Assembly (NCBI RefSeq): GCF_006539725.1
Contig: NZ_BJNO01000002.1
Span: 310,001 to 374,000, forward strand
Direction of reading: 5' to 3'
Source of the DNA: Klebsiella terrigena
Lineage (GTDB): Bacteria > Pseudomonadota > Gammaproteobacteria > Enterobacterales > Enterobacteriaceae
DNA length: 64,000 bases
Shown here: in pieces, positions 18,184 to 27,686 of the stretch
How positions within the stretch are numbered: position 1 is the first letter of the stretch
Layout of the letters: every line of letters starts with the position of its first letter
Translations under genes and position numbers: made by a program
The notes under the pieces: generated by a model
What the model saw: only the letters and a program-made list of their open reading frames with translations
What the model was told of the DNA's origin: nothing
The model's database searches: none

Positions 18184-18876
18184 ATGAACACTCCCCTGCG
18201 TATTGCCCTGGTTGGCGACTACAACCCTGACGTTGTCGCTCACAAAGCGATTCCCCTGGCCATCGACGATGCTGCTGCCGTGCTGGAGCTGCCTCTGCGC
18301 TATGACTGGCTGGCAACCAGCGATATCCACGATGCCGAAGCGCTCGCCGACTACGACGCCATCTGGGTGGTTCCCGCCAGCCCCTATAAAAATGCCGCCG
18401 GCGCGTTTATCGCGATCCGCTATGCGCGCGAAAACAGTATTCCGTTCCTCGGCACCTGCGGCGGTTTTCAGCACGCGATCGTTGAGTATGCGCGCAACGT
18501 CCTGGGCTGGCAGGATGCGGCGCATGCGGAAACGGATAGCGAAGGGCGAATGGTGATTGTGCCGCTGAGCTGCTCGCTGGTGGAGAAAACGGCGGCGATT
18601 GAGCTGCGCGCGAATACGCTGATTGCCCGCGCCTACGGCCGCGACAGCATCGAAGAGGGCTATCACTGCAGCTACGGCATTGCCGAGGAGTTTGCCCGCG
18701 AGCTGGAGCAGGGTGACCTGCGGGTGACCGGCTGGGACGAAGAGGGGGATATTCGGGCGGTGGAGCTGGTAACGCATCCGTTCTTTGTCGCGACCCTGTT
18801 CCAGCACGAGCGCAACGCGCTGGCCGGAAGTCCGTCGCCGCTGGTGCACGCCTTTTTACGCGCCGCCAGCCAATAG
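18184..18876 (+). CDS. CTP-synthase C-terminal-like class I glutamine amidotransferase
   Basis: 230 residues of one class I glutamine amidotransferase domain, like the glutaminase half of CTP synthase but with no synthetase half. The nucleophile elbow is FLGTCGGFQHAIVEYARN, with the catalytic Cys near residue 96. An oxyanion-type loop VVPASPYKNAAGA lies upstream, and the C-terminal catalytic His is likely in VTHPFFVATLFQHER. AAGGA precedes the ATG. This stand-alone family is annotated in enterobacteria without a known role. Confidence 0.8.
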   Translation: MNTPLRIALVGDYNPDVVAHKAIPLAIDDAAAVLELPLRYDWLATSDIHDAEALADYDAIWVVPASPYKNAAGAFIAIRYARENSIPFLGTCGGFQHAIVEYARNVLGWQDAAHAETDSEGRMVIVPLSCSLVEKTAAIELRANTLIARAYGRDSIEEGYHCSYGIAEEFARELEQGDLRVTGWDEEGDIRAVELVTHPFFVATLFQHERNALAGSPSPLVHAFLRAASQ

Positions 18877-18885
18877 CGCGCTCTG

Positions 18886-18927
18886 ACCTCCGCCACGATC
18901 CCGGAACGCCGGGGCCGTGGCGGAGGT
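18886..18927. terminator. Long hairpin between convergent genes
   Basis: Perfect 12-base arms ACCTCCGCCACG and CGTGGCGGAGGT around an 18-base loop. A run of six A follows on the plus side, which does not fit a canonical terminator in either direction. It lies between the convergent amidotransferase-like gene and nimT and probably stops transcription from both. Confidence 0.5.
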
Positions 18928-18938
18928 AAAAAAGAACG

Positions 18939-20123
18939 TTAGCCGTTAATCTCCCTGGCGCGACCGGCAAGGGCGCCGAATATGGCCATCACCACGGCGG
19001 TCAGCGCTACGGCGATGAGCGGAATATGCCAGTCGCCGTTGGCATCATGAATTTTCCCCATCACCGGCGGCCCGCAGGCGGCCAGCAGATAGCCAACGGC
19101 CTGCGCCATGCCGGAGAGGGCCGCCGCCTGGTGCGCCGAGCTGGCGCGCAGGCCGATAAAGGTCAGCCCCAGAATCATCGTCGCCCCGGAACCGAAACCA
19201 AAGATCAGCGTCCAGAGAACCGCCTGCCCCGGCGCCAGCCACAGCCCGGCCGAGCTGACGGCGCACATCAGCGCCACCAGCACCGCGATACCGCGCTGGT
19301 CTTTCAGGCGGTGCAGAATCAGCGGGATCGCGAGACCCGGCGCGGCGGTGGCCAGCTGAAGCAGACCGTGCAGGGAGCCGGCCTGCGCTTCGCTATAGCC
19401 GAGGCTCTGCAAAATGGCCGGCAGCCAGCCGATTATCACGTAATACACCAGCGAGTTAATGCCGAGGAACAGCGTCACCTGCCAGGCCAGCGCCGAGCGC
19501 CAGATCCCGCGGTTGTGCAGGGCGCCTGACGCGGTCAGCGGGGCGGCGGCCTCTTTGCGCGACTGCGGCAGCCAGATGAACAGCGCCAGCAGCGGGAAGA
19601 CCATCAGCATCAACAGCGCCCCGCGCCAGCCAAAGCCGGCCAGCGCCAGCGGGACCACCATGGCGGAGCCCAGCGCCGCGGCGGCCCCCATGGTGAGCGA
19701 GTAGGCGCCGGTCATTTTAGCTACGTGCTGCGAAAAATCGCGCTTGATTAAGCCCGGCAGCAGCACGTTGCCTAACGCAATCCCGCAGCCTATTACGGCC
19801 GTTCCGCCAAACAGCATGGCCGCGGAAGGCAGCGAGCGCAGGCCGATGCCGAGGCAAATCAGCCCCAGCGCGATCAGCAGGCTGCGCTCGATACCAAAGC
19901 GGCGGGCAACGCCTGCCGCCAGCGGCGAAACCAGGCCAAAGGCCAGCAGCGGCAGGGTGGTTAACAGCCCGGTTTGGGCGGTGGTCAGCCCGTACTCCGC
20001 GCGAATGGCATCGAGCAGCGGGGCGGCGCCGGTAAAGGTCACGCGCAGCGTGGTGGCGATAAATAAAATACCGGCAATCAGCAGCAGATTACGGCGGCCG
20101 GCAGAAGGAAGAACAGAACTCAT
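18939..20123 (-). CDS. nimT: 2-nitroimidazole exporter NimT (MFS, CynX/NimT family)
   Basis: Inner-membrane MFS exporter of 394 residues and 12 helices. It matches E. coli NimT (YeaN) in sequence and in its divergent pairing with nimR. Visible landmarks are RVTFTGAAPLLDAIRAEYGLTTAQTGLLTTLPLLAFG, KMTGAYSLTMGAAAALGSA and the C-terminal GDWHIPLIAVALTAV. In E. coli it gives resistance to 2-nitroimidazole and is controlled by NimR. A 100-base spacer separates the two starts. Confidence 0.9.
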   Translation of the reverse strand: MSSVLPSAGRRNLLLIAGILFIATTLRVTFTGAAPLLDAIRAEYGLTTAQTGLLTTLPLLAFGLVSPLAAGVARRFGIERSLLIALGLICLGIGLRSLPSAAMLFGGTAVIGCGIALGNVLLPGLIKRDFSQHVAKMTGAYSLTMGAAAALGSAMVVPLALAGFGWRGALLMLMVFPLLALFIWLPQSRKEAAAPLTASGALHNRGIWRSALAWQVTLFLGINSLVYYVIIGWLPAILQSLGYSEAQAGSLHGLLQLATAAPGLAIPLILHRLKDQRGIAVLVALMCAVSSAGLWLAPGQAVLWTLIFGFGSGATMILGLTFIGLRASSAHQAAALSGMAQAVGYLLAACGPPVMGKIHDANGDWHIPLIAVALTAVVMAIFGALAGRAREING

Positions 20124-20223
20124 GGCTATCTCAAACGAGTAAACAGGGAGGCTACAATAGCGCGTTTGCCGAATGTTTAAATCAAGCTAAAATGACAGAT
20201 TATCGCTAATATCGGACAATCTG

Positions 20224-21015
20224 ATGATTGGATTAAATCTTGACGGCTATGACCCGGACAGCGGGCACGAGGCGGCTCTCGCGTTCCATATTCGGGTGGT
20301 GGAGGACGAGCAGTTTATTCCGCGCCACCAGCACCGCAAGGGGCAGCTGATCCTCGCGCTGCACGGCGCGCTGACCTGTGAGGTGGAAAGCGGAATGTGG
20401 ATGGTGCCGCCGCAGTATGCGGTGTGGGTACCGGGCCAGCAGCCCCATAGCAACCGCGCGACGCCGGGGGCGCGGATCTGCTTTTTATTTATCGAGCCGG
20501 GAGCGGCTCCGATGCCGCAGCGCAGCTGCACGCTGAAGATCTCTCCGCTGGTGCGGGAGCTGATCCTGACCCTTGCCGGGCGCAGCGCGACCGAGAGCGA
20601 GGCTCCCGCCACCCGACGGCTGGTGCAGGTGCTGTTTGACGAGCTGCCGCAGCAGCCGGAGGAGCATCTGCAGCTGCCGGTTTCCGCGCACCCGAAAATC
20701 CGCCAGATGGCGGAGCTGATGGCGGTAGCGCCGGCACAGTGGCAAACCCTCGGACAGTGGGCGGCGGAGTTCGCGATGAGCGAGCGCAACCTGGCGCGGC
20801 TGGTGGTTCGCGAAACCGGCCTCAGCTTTCGCCGCTGGCGCCATCAGCTGCAGCTGATCCTCGCGCTACAGATGCTGATCCGCGGGCAAACGGTGCAGCA
20901 GACCGCGCACGGCCTGGGATATGACTCGACGACCGCCTTTATCACCATGTTCAAAAAGGGCCTCGGCCAGTCTCCCGGACGCTATCTTGCCAGCCTGACT
21001 ACGACTTTCCGATAA
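20224..21015 (+). CDS. nimR: AraC-family regulator NimR
   Basis: 263-residue transcription factor. An N-terminal cupin sensor ([42 protein letters not shown]) precedes a C-terminal double HTH ([36 protein letters not shown] and [32 protein letters not shown]). It is the repressor of nimT in E. coli and is divergent from it here too. Its 3' end overlaps the convergent yeaL by 17 bases. Confidence 0.9.
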   Translation: MIGLNLDGYDPDSGHEAALAFHIRVVEDEQFIPRHQHRKGQLILALHGALTCEVESGMWMVPPQYAVWVPGQQPHSNRATPGARICFLFIEPGAAPMPQRSCTLKISPLVRELILTLAGRSATESEAPATRRLVQVLFDELPQQPEEHLQLPVSAHPKIRQMAELMAVAPAQWQTLGQWAAEFAMSERNLARLVVRETGLSFRRWRHQLQLILALQMLIRGQTVQQTAHGLGYDSTTAFITMFKKGLGQSPGRYLASLTTTFR

Positions 21016-21445
21016 ACAGCGAGATGATCCCCGCGGCGATCAGCGGGCCGACGGGCACCCCGCGGAACAGCGCGACGCCGAGGACGGTGCCCACCAGCAG
21101 TCCGGCGACCAGCTGCGGCTGCGAGCCCATCAGCGAAATGCCGCGCCCGCCGAGCCAGGAGACAAACACCCCGACGGCGATAGCCAGCAGCGACTTCCAG
21201 TTCACGAACGAGTGCAGCAGCGTCGAGGGCGGCAGGGTACCGCTGGCGATAGGCGCCATCACGCCGATGGTTAAAATAATAATACCGATCGTCAGCCCCT
21301 GTTTTTCAATCCACGGGAAAAAGACGTTGAGCGGCGTAACGCGCACGATAATCAAAACCAGGATAGAGATTGCCACGGTGGTGTTGTGGCTGATAAAGCC
21401 GAGCGCGGCCAGCCCCAGAAGAACGAACAGGGTGGTATCGAACAT
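20999..21445 (-). CDS. yeaL: DUF441 inner-membrane protein YeaL
   Basis: 148-residue membrane protein with about four helices, family DUF441, the same length as E. coli YeaL. Motifs: [80 protein letters not shown]. Function unknown. Position next to nimR is conserved with E. coli. Confidence 0.92.
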   Translation of the reverse strand: MFDTTLFVLLGLAALGFISHNTTVAISILVLIIVRVTPLNVFFPWIEKQGLTIGIIILTIGVMAPIASGTLPPSTLLHSFVNWKSLLAIAVGVFVSWLGGRGISLMGSQPQLVAGLLVGTVLGVALFRGVPVGPLIAAGIISLFIGKS

Positions 21446-21571
21446 GTCAGGAGATCCTTGCCAAAATAATAAGCCCGTCTACTTTACGCATAATAGCGTG
21501 AATAAACAGGCTTATTTATCATGCCGGCGCGCTTTCTGCTGATGGCCTGGCGCGGCAGAGATGGAGAACCC

Positions 21572-22072
21572 TCAGGCTTCCCGGCGAAAGGCAACCAGCT
21601 CGGGACGGGCGATACGCAGATAGTCTGCCGTATTGAGGATAATTGAGCGGTCCAGCCGCCCGGCGTTAAAGGCGATTTCGCTGAAGTTCTCGAACAGCAG
21701 CGGGTCGGCCACCAGGCGCAGCGCCGGATGGAAGCTGAAAGGGGGAATGGCGCCAAAAACGCAGGCCGTCAGCGCATCGACTTCGGCGGGGCTGGCCAGC
21801 GAGGCTTTGCTGCCGCCAACGTGCAGCGCCAGGCGCGCGAGATCGGCCTGCTGGTCGGCGGCGAGGATCGCCAGCAGGTGCTGATTGACGCCGTGGCCTT
21901 TCACCTTGCAAACCAGCGCCTTCGCCCCTTGTCCGAGCGCGGTGCCGCGAATTTCAGAAACGGCCTCGCATTTCCCCATCGCCTCATGCTCGACCAGCCG
22001 GTAGCGGGCCTGGCGCTCGTCGAGCAGCGCCAGCAGCAGTTGGTGGGTGTTCGGTTTTTCAGGTGCGTTCAT
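21572..22072 (-). CDS. yeaK: YbaK/ProX-type aminoacyl-tRNA deacylase YeaK
   Basis: 166 residues, family YbaK/EbsC. It is predicted to hydrolyse mischarged tRNA in trans, as studied for E. coli YeaK. Motifs: YRLVEHEAMGKCEAVSEIRG, ALVCKVKGHGVNQHLLAILAADQQAD, GGSKASLASPAEVDALTACVFGAIPPF. The start MNAPEKPNTHQ has GGAGAGAAC upstream; a longer frame to 22168 has no ribosome site. Gene order with yeaL is conserved. Confidence 0.9.
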   Translation of the reverse strand: MNAPEKPNTHQLLLALLDERQARYRLVEHEAMGKCEAVSEIRGTALGQGAKALVCKVKGHGVNQHLLAILAADQQADLARLALHVGGSKASLASPAEVDALTACVFGAIPPFSFHPALRLVADPLLFENFSEIAFNAGRLDRSIILNTADYLRIARPELVAFRREA

Positions 22073-22332
22073 GCGCGGTTCTCTCCGGGGATAAAACCGC
22101 CAGTCTAATCCTCCCCGTGGCGAATGAAAACCGTTGGCGAGCGCCGCATTCTTCCACATTAAATCCATATTTCACTCATTTTATCTGCGTATCGATATGC
22201 TGGAATAGTGAAACGTATTACTATCCTTGCGCTGCTTAAAGCGAAAGGAATTTATTAATCAAGCGAACTTTTCTCATTTTCTTTAGTCCTTAATCAGACT
22301 AACGAGGTGCTGTTGATAGTGGTAACGAGGTT

Positions 22333-23484
22333 ATGATGATGGAAAACGCAGCGGTGCAGGTATCCCCCCGGAAGTTCAAAAAAATAAGGGAACTGAACAG
22401 GCGTCGTAATTATTTTATTAAGAAAGTCCGCAACCTGATGCGTGTTTATATTGCAAAAGCGTTTTGGGACCAGCATACCCGTCGTGAGGCCGACTTCGGC
22501 TCGGCGAAAACCGTGCTGCTGATGCGCAACGAAGGCGCCGTTGGGGACGTGGTCGTCGATTCCGCGCTGGTGAAATGCCTGCATGAATCGGGCTATACCG
22601 TGGATTTCCTGCTGACCAAATCGAATAGCCAGGTGATGCGCCATAACCCGCGGATCCGCCATATCTATGAGGCTGATAACGTCGACTCCGCCGCTTTTCT
22701 GCGGAAATTTACCCACAACGTTCCTCAGTCCGTTATTAATGAGCTGGCAAATAATAAGTACGATATCGTTATTGACCCCTCTTTGTTTGATATGCCCGTA
22801 CACCGAATGCTGCTGCTTCGACAAATAAAAGCAAAAGCCGTACTCGGTTTTAATAAATGGCCATCTATTAACCATTACACCACCTCGTTTAAATTTGATT
22901 GTGAAAACTGGCATGTCAGCAAAACCTTTGATTTTATTGCTGAGCATATGCAGCTGGATAAGAAACATCTCGGGACCTACGACCTGCATATTCCGCAGGA
23001 TGTCCACCAGCAGGTTCGCCAGCATCTGGCCGCTATTGAGGGGCCCAAAGCGGTGGTGAACATTTTTGCCGGCCATCAGGACCGCAGCCTGTCGCAGGAG
23101 CAGCTGTCGGCGCTGATCGCCAGGCTGCAGGCGGAGTATCCTCGGGTCAACGTTATTCTGCTCGACCATCGCAACGAAATTCGCATTCCGCTTGCGGAAA
23201 AGGTGAGCGTCAATCCGTTTAAAACCCTGCACCACGCGATGGCGCTGATTGCCGAAGCCGACCTGGTTATCTCGCCGGATACGTCGATCGTGCACATGGC
23301 GGCGGCGTGGAAGAAACCGCTGGTTGCGGTCTACAAAGATGTGCAGATGAACAACCGCCTGTGGGCGCCGGGGTACGACAACGCCCGGCAGATCATCGTT
23401 AAATGCGGCAAGGTGCACCAGCAGCACGATCTTGCCGACCTGATCGTCGCGCAGATCGATCCCCAGGTGCTGAAGAGCCGCTAG
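22333..23484 (+). CDS. Glycosyltransferase family 9 (heptosyltransferase-like)
   Basis: 383-residue GT9 enzyme, probably acting in the cytoplasm on lipopolysaccharide core or another surface glycan. N-terminal Rossmann signature VLLMRNEGAVGDVVVDSALVKCL, and the GT9 C-terminal signature ADLVISPDTSIVHMAAAWKKPLVAVY. The N-terminus is basic (RKFKKIRELNRRRN), as in membrane-associated core glycosyltransferases. Three ATGs in tandem start the frame (22333, 22336, 22339) behind GAGG; the second or third is best spaced. It lies outside the usual waa cluster; acceptor unknown. Confidence 0.85.
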   Translation: MMMENAAVQVSPRKFKKIRELNRRRNYFIKKVRNLMRVYIAKAFWDQHTRREADFGSAKTVLLMRNEGAVGDVVVDSALVKCLHESGYTVDFLLTKSNSQVMRHNPRIRHIYEADNVDSAAFLRKFTHNVPQSVINELANNKYDIVIDPSLFDMPVHRMLLLRQIKAKAVLGFNKWPSINHYTTSFKFDCENWHVSKTFDFIAEHMQLDKKHLGTYDLHIPQDVHQQVRQHLAAIEGPKAVVNIFAGHQDRSLSQEQLSALIARLQAEYPRVNVILLDHRNEIRIPLAEKVSVNPFKTLHHAMALIAEADLVISPDTSIVHMAAAWKKPLVAVYKDVQMNNRLWAPGYDNARQIIVKCGKVHQQHDLADLIVAQIDPQVLKSR

Positions 23485-23605
23485 GCGCAGCACCGATTCG
23501 GATTGCGGCCCCGCGCTAAAGACGGCGCCGGATCCGAAGCCCGCCACGGGATGCTCACGCCGCCGGTTTTAGCACGCGCCCGGCGACCGCAACCGTCGCG
23601 GGGCG

Positions 23606-26600
23606 CTATACCCGCTCGATCCTCGCCGGTAGCCCCTGACGTACCGCCGCGCCGGAGACCCAGTCCAGCCAGGTATTACTCACCCTGCGGGTCGGGTCCG
23701 CAAACCCCAGATCGTTCAGGTTCACCCCCGATCCTACCTGCGGGCTAAACGACAGCGGTTCGCCGTCCAGCGTATGCTGCGCCGCCCCCAACTCCCGATG
23801 TCCGTAGCCGTGCTCGATAGCGATAACCCCCGGCATCACGCCGTGCAGCAGGCTGATCCCCGCCTCTACCTCGCCGCCGGGGGTGATAATGCGCACCCTG
23901 TCGCCGTGCGCCACGCCGAAACGCTGGCCGTCGAGGGGATTCATCGCCACCAGGTTGAGCGGCTTAAGGTGGTGCTGCCGGGGGATCGTCGTCGAGGCGC
24001 TGCCCATGGTGTTCGACTTAAAGGAGATAAGCTTCAGCGGCCACTGCCTGGGCGGAAAAAGCTCATCGATAGCGCGGCCGTCGGAGAGCCTGGGCGGATA
24101 CCACGTCGGGCAGCCGCTGTAGCGCTCGCCGGTAATAGCGTGACGATGGGCGGCCACCTCCGCGTTCCAGATCTGCAGCGGTTTTTCCCAGCTAGTGCCT
24201 ATCTGGTTGCCGCTGCGCCCGCTTTTGTCGGGGGCGAAACGGCCCCCGCGCGAGTAGATAAAGGCCACCCGGCTCACCTCATCGGATTTCAGCGTCTGCG
24301 CCATAAGCGGCAGAATACGCTCAACGCCGGTCAGGGTGAGGTCCTCCTGGATGGCCTCGGCGACCGGGGTTTTGCCCATAAACGCGATGTTGGCAGCCAT
24401 GCGCAGGTAGTAATCCTCGGCGCGATTCAGCGGGTAGCTGTTGCCCTCGGCGTCGGTAATCGCACGATCGCCGAACCCCGGCAGATCCAGGCGCCGGGCG
24501 ACCGCGATGCAAAAAGACTCCATCGAGATCGGCTGACCGTCGGCGCTACGCGCGGTCGCCGACGGAACAATGGGCCAGCGCGCGGTGCTGGCTTTGCTGG
24601 CAACCCCGGCCCACGGGGCGCTGAATCCCCAGCTTTCGAAATTATGCGTATCCGGCACGATGTAATCGGCCAGGGCGGTGGTTTCGTTCATAAAGGCATC
24701 AATGGCGATAAACAGCGGCAGGCGCTGCGGATCCTTGAGCTTCTCCTCCGCCACGGCCCGCAGGCCAGGAATGCCGTACAGCGGGTTGGTCATGTTGGAG
24801 ATCCACGCCTTCAGCGGATAAGGATACCCCTCCAGCGCCGAGCTCAGCAGCTCGGTCAACTGCCCGGCAACGAACGGGTACCACGGGGCCTTCGCCGGGA
24901 AGGGGGAGATCCCGGCCGCCACCTTGTCGCGGTACTCTTCGGAGGATTCATACGCCGTTTTACTGCGCGCAATGCTCAGCCCTTTGGGCTTCACCTTGCC
25001 AGGGAAACTCTCCAGATTGTAGCGCGGGCCGTCGGTTGCACCGTTGAAGCGGCCGCCGCCGACGAAGACCCCGCCCTGCAAGCTAAGGTTGCCAATTAGC
25101 GCGTTGAGCATCATCACCGCCCAGGCGTTGTAAAAACCGTTGCCTGCCATCATCCCGCCGTGGGTGATAACCGCCGCCCGGCGTCCGTGGCGGGTAAAGG
25201 CATCCGCCAGAGCGATGATTTTTTCCTCCGGCACGCCGCACCGCTGGCCGTATTGCGCCATCGTCAGCTTTTCGGCCGACTCTTTCAGGCAGAGGAAGCT
25301 GCTTTTCACCGTCACTTCGCGCCCGTCGGCAAGCGTGACCCGGCGGGAGACCAGCAGCTGCGCGCGCGGGCAGGTGGCGGCGGAGACCAGCTCGCCGGCC
25401 TCGTTAACGACCACCGGCTCATCGGCGCCGCCGGCGCTCAGATGGGCGAGAGTTAAATGCTGTCCTGCCAGACCCGGGATCTCATCGGTTATCACCAGAT
25501 GGCTGGCGTTGGTGGTGCTTTTTTCTCCGGCCTGGCGCATCGCCTGCGCGCCGGGCATCGCCAGATAATCGGCGTTAAAGCGCTGGTTTTCGATTATCCA
25601 GCGGATCATCGCCATCGCCAGCGCCGAATCGCTGCCGGGGATCACCGGCAGCCAGCGGCCGCGATCGTCGGCCATCACCGTGGTCAACGGCAGCGCCGGA
25701 GCGACCACCACGTAGCGAAAGTCGCTACGCAGGCGGGCGCTGGCGAGCTGCCTCGCCTGGCGCTTAAAGGGGTTGCCGGACTGGGCGGGGGAGGTGCCTA
25801 TAAACAGCGCGAACTCAACGTGCTCCCAGTCGGGTTTCACGTGCGGGTTTTTATCCAGATCGCCCATCAGCGCACCGGAGCCTGCGCGGTAGGCCAGGCC
25901 GCAGTATGAGCCGTGGGCGCCAAAGTTTTTGCTGCCAAAGCTGTTCAGCGCAAAGCGGCGTAGAAAGGTATCGCGACCGTCGTCGCTGGTATTGGTGACC
26001 AGCAGCTGGTTGCTTTTGGGGCCGAACCCGGGATGCTGCGGGTCCACCGGCGTTGTCGGGGCATGGATGGCGCGCAGGCCCTCAACGTGGCCCTCGCCAA
26101 ACAGATCGCCGCCTTCCACCACCTCGTGGATCAGCTGTTTAAAACTGATGCGCTGCCATCGGCCTTCGCCGCGTTTACCTGCGCGCTTCATCGGTTGCAG
26201 AATGCGCAGCGGGCTGTAGAGCCCTTCCAGCAGCGTTGCGCCCCGCGCGCAGGCGGTGGAGCGGCCGTCGAGGCCGCTTTCGCCCGCCAGCTGCTGCATT
26301 GCGCTGGCAAAAGGAACCGCCGAATCTACGTGCTGCTCGTGCGACAGCGGATGATAGGGGTTGCCGGCAATGCGCAGCGCCTTATGGCTTTGACGATCGA
26401 CGCGAACCCGCACGCCGCACTGGGTCCAGCAGCCGAAGCACTGGGTCATGGAGATGACCTGCTGCGGGTTTTGCTGCCAGCGGGGCCGCGCGTTCGCTTC
26501 AGGGATCAGCGCATTGCCAAAGATGCGGTCGCGGGTGATTTTACCGGACGTGCCGTTGAGCAAGCCGTCGAGGGCGCGTCTGGCAACCTCCCGATAGCTG

Positions 26601-26671
26601 AGGGCGAAGGTTGCCATACCGCCGACGGCCAGGCCGACTTTGAGCCACTGGCGACGGGTTAAATTAGCCAT
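23606..26671 (-). CDS. ttrA: Tetrathionate reductase catalytic subunit TtrA
   Basis: Periplasmic molybdopterin enzyme that reduces tetrathionate to thiosulfate. 1021 residues. Twin-arginine signal TRRQWLKVGLAVGGMATFA, an N-terminal 4Fe-4S motif (CFGCWTQC), a probable Mo-ligand cysteine in GAHGSYCGLAYRAGSGAL, and a molydopterin dinucleotide-binding C-terminus (MNPLDGQRFGVAHGDRVRI). AAGGAG precedes the ATG. It overlaps ttrC by 8 bases; gene order ttrB-ttrC-ttrA as in Salmonella. Confidence 0.95.
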   Translation of the reverse strand: MANLTRRQWLKVGLAVGGMATFALSYREVARRALDGLLNGTSGKITRDRIFGNALIPEANARPRWQQNPQQVISMTQCFGCWTQCGVRVRVDRQSHKALRIAGNPYHPLSHEQHVDSAVPFASAMQQLAGESGLDGRSTACARGATLLEGLYSPLRILQPMKRAGKRGEGRWQRISFKQLIHEVVEGGDLFGEGHVEGLRAIHAPTTPVDPQHPGFGPKSNQLLVTNTSDDGRDTFLRRFALNSFGSKNFGAHGSYCGLAYRAGSGALMGDLDKNPHVKPDWEHVEFALFIGTSPAQSGNPFKRQARQLASARLRSDFRYVVVAPALPLTTVMADDRGRWLPVIPGSDSALAMAMIRWIIENQRFNADYLAMPGAQAMRQAGEKSTTNASHLVITDEIPGLAGQHLTLAHLSAGGADEPVVVNEAGELVSAATCPRAQLLVSRRVTLADGREVTVKSSFLCLKESAEKLTMAQYGQRCGVPEEKIIALADAFTRHGRRAAVITHGGMMAGNGFYNAWAVMMLNALIGNLSLQGGVFVGGGRFNGATDGPRYNLESFPGKVKPKGLSIARSKTAYESSEEYRDKVAAGISPFPAKAPWYPFVAGQLTELLSSALEGYPYPLKAWISNMTNPLYGIPGLRAVAEEKLKDPQRLPLFIAIDAFMNETTALADYIVPDTHNFESWGFSAPWAGVASKASTARWPIVPSATARSADGQPISMESFCIAVARRLDLPGFGDRAITDAEGNSYPLNRAEDYYLRMAANIAFMGKTPVAEAIQEDLTLTGVERILPLMAQTLKSDEVSRVAFIYSRGGRFAPDKSGRSGNQIGTSWEKPLQIWNAEVAAHRHAITGERYSGCPTWYPPRLSDGRAIDELFPPRQWPLKLISFKSNTMGSASTTIPRQHHLKPLNLVAMNPLDGQRFGVAHGDRVRIITPGGEVEAGISLLHGVMPGVIAIEHGYGHRELGAAQHTLDGEPLSFSPQVGSGVNLNDLGFADPTRRVSNTWLDWVSGAAVRQGLPARIERV

Positions 26672-27686
26672 GTTGCACTCTCCTTGCGAGGCCGTTTACG
26701 GTTTCGCGCACAATAATCAGCAGCGCCACCCACAGGCCAAATGTGCCGAGGATCGCCAGCCAGCCGTCGGTGCCGGCGGGCAGGGTATAGGGATTAAACC
26801 CGGCGTTGAATTTCGGAATCCTTTGTACCTGGATAAGCAGCGTCCAGCGGATCAGCCAGCACAGCGCCATCGCCACGACCGCCAGCGCCCCGCGCGCGTG
26901 CAGCGCCAGCGGACGGCGAAGCGCGAGGCCGCAGCAGGCCAGCGATGCCGCCCACAGCAGCGCCCAGCCGGCGGCGTAGCCCCTCGCCGACGGTGAGACC
27001 GCCAGCCACTGACGAATGGCGTGGCCGGAGAGCGTGTCGCCGCTGAGCCAAATGATGACCACCGCAGCCAGCAGGATCAGGGCCGCGAGCTGCCGCTGCG
27101 CCAGCCGCCGCTGCAGGTGAAAATCATCCCCCGCGGCCACCGCTATCAGGCTGAAAAAGGCCTGCAGCGCGCTGAGGAACATCACGACGGGCAGGGCGTA
27201 GCTGAACCACACCGGGCGGGCCAGCACCACCGATACCTCGCGGCCGGTGTAGAGCAGCAGACCGACCGCCAGCAGGGCGCTGGCGAGGGCTAACCATTTT
27301 GTGACGATGTAACTTTTACGCCACAGCCGCTGCGCCAGCAGCGCGAGGAACCACAGCCCGAGAAACAGGGTAAACAGCGGTAAAAACAGGGCTCCCCACG
27401 GCATCCACGACCACGGAGTGGGCCAGGCATAAAAGTGCCAGAAGCGGGCGGTCTGATGGAGATCCGCGGTGAGCGCGAGCGGGGCGGTTATCGCGCAGGT
27501 CAGGGTAATCAGCAGCGTCAGGTATTCCAGCTTTTCGCTGCTCCCGGCGCGCCAGCGCAACGCGCAGGCAAACAGCGCCCCGCAGGCGGCAATGCCGATA
27601 AAAAAGAAATACTGCACTGCCCACGGGAGCCAGCTCACCTCCTGCGGCTGGGTCAGAACCTCTGCAATCAGCGCTGAATGCGACAT
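26664..27686 (-). CDS. ttrC: Tetrathionate reductase membrane subunit TtrC
   Basis: NrfD-type integral membrane quinol dehydrogenase, which passes electrons from quinol to TtrB. 340 residues and about nine helices (QYFFFIGIAACGALFACALRW, EYLTLLITLTCAITAPLALTADL, FYAWPTPWSWMPWGALFLPLF). The conserved DLHQTARFWHF loop fits the family. Its ATG follows the ttrB stop directly, with GGAGG inside the ttrB end. It overlaps ttrA by 8 bases. Confidence 0.93.
   Translation of the reverse strand: MSHSALIAEVLTQPQEVSWLPWAVQYFFFIGIAACGALFACALRWRAGSSEKLEYLTLLITLTCAITAPLALTADLHQTARFWHFYAWPTPWSWMPWGALFLPLFTLFLGLWFLALLAQRLWRKSYIVTKWLALASALLAVGLLLYTGREVSVVLARPVWFSYALPVVMFLSALQAFFSLIAVAAGDDFHLQRRLAQRQLAALILLAAVVIIWLSGDTLSGHAIRQWLAVSPSARGYAAGWALLWAASLACCGLALRRPLALHARGALAVVAMALCWLIRWTLLIQVQRIPKFNAGFNPYTLPAGTDGWLAILGTFGLWVALLIIVRETVNGLARRVQHG

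Noticed and set aside
22294-25099. Long open frames opposite the GT9 gene and ttrA (417 and 441 codons)
   Set aside because: Both mirror well-supported genes and show no family motifs or ribosome sites.
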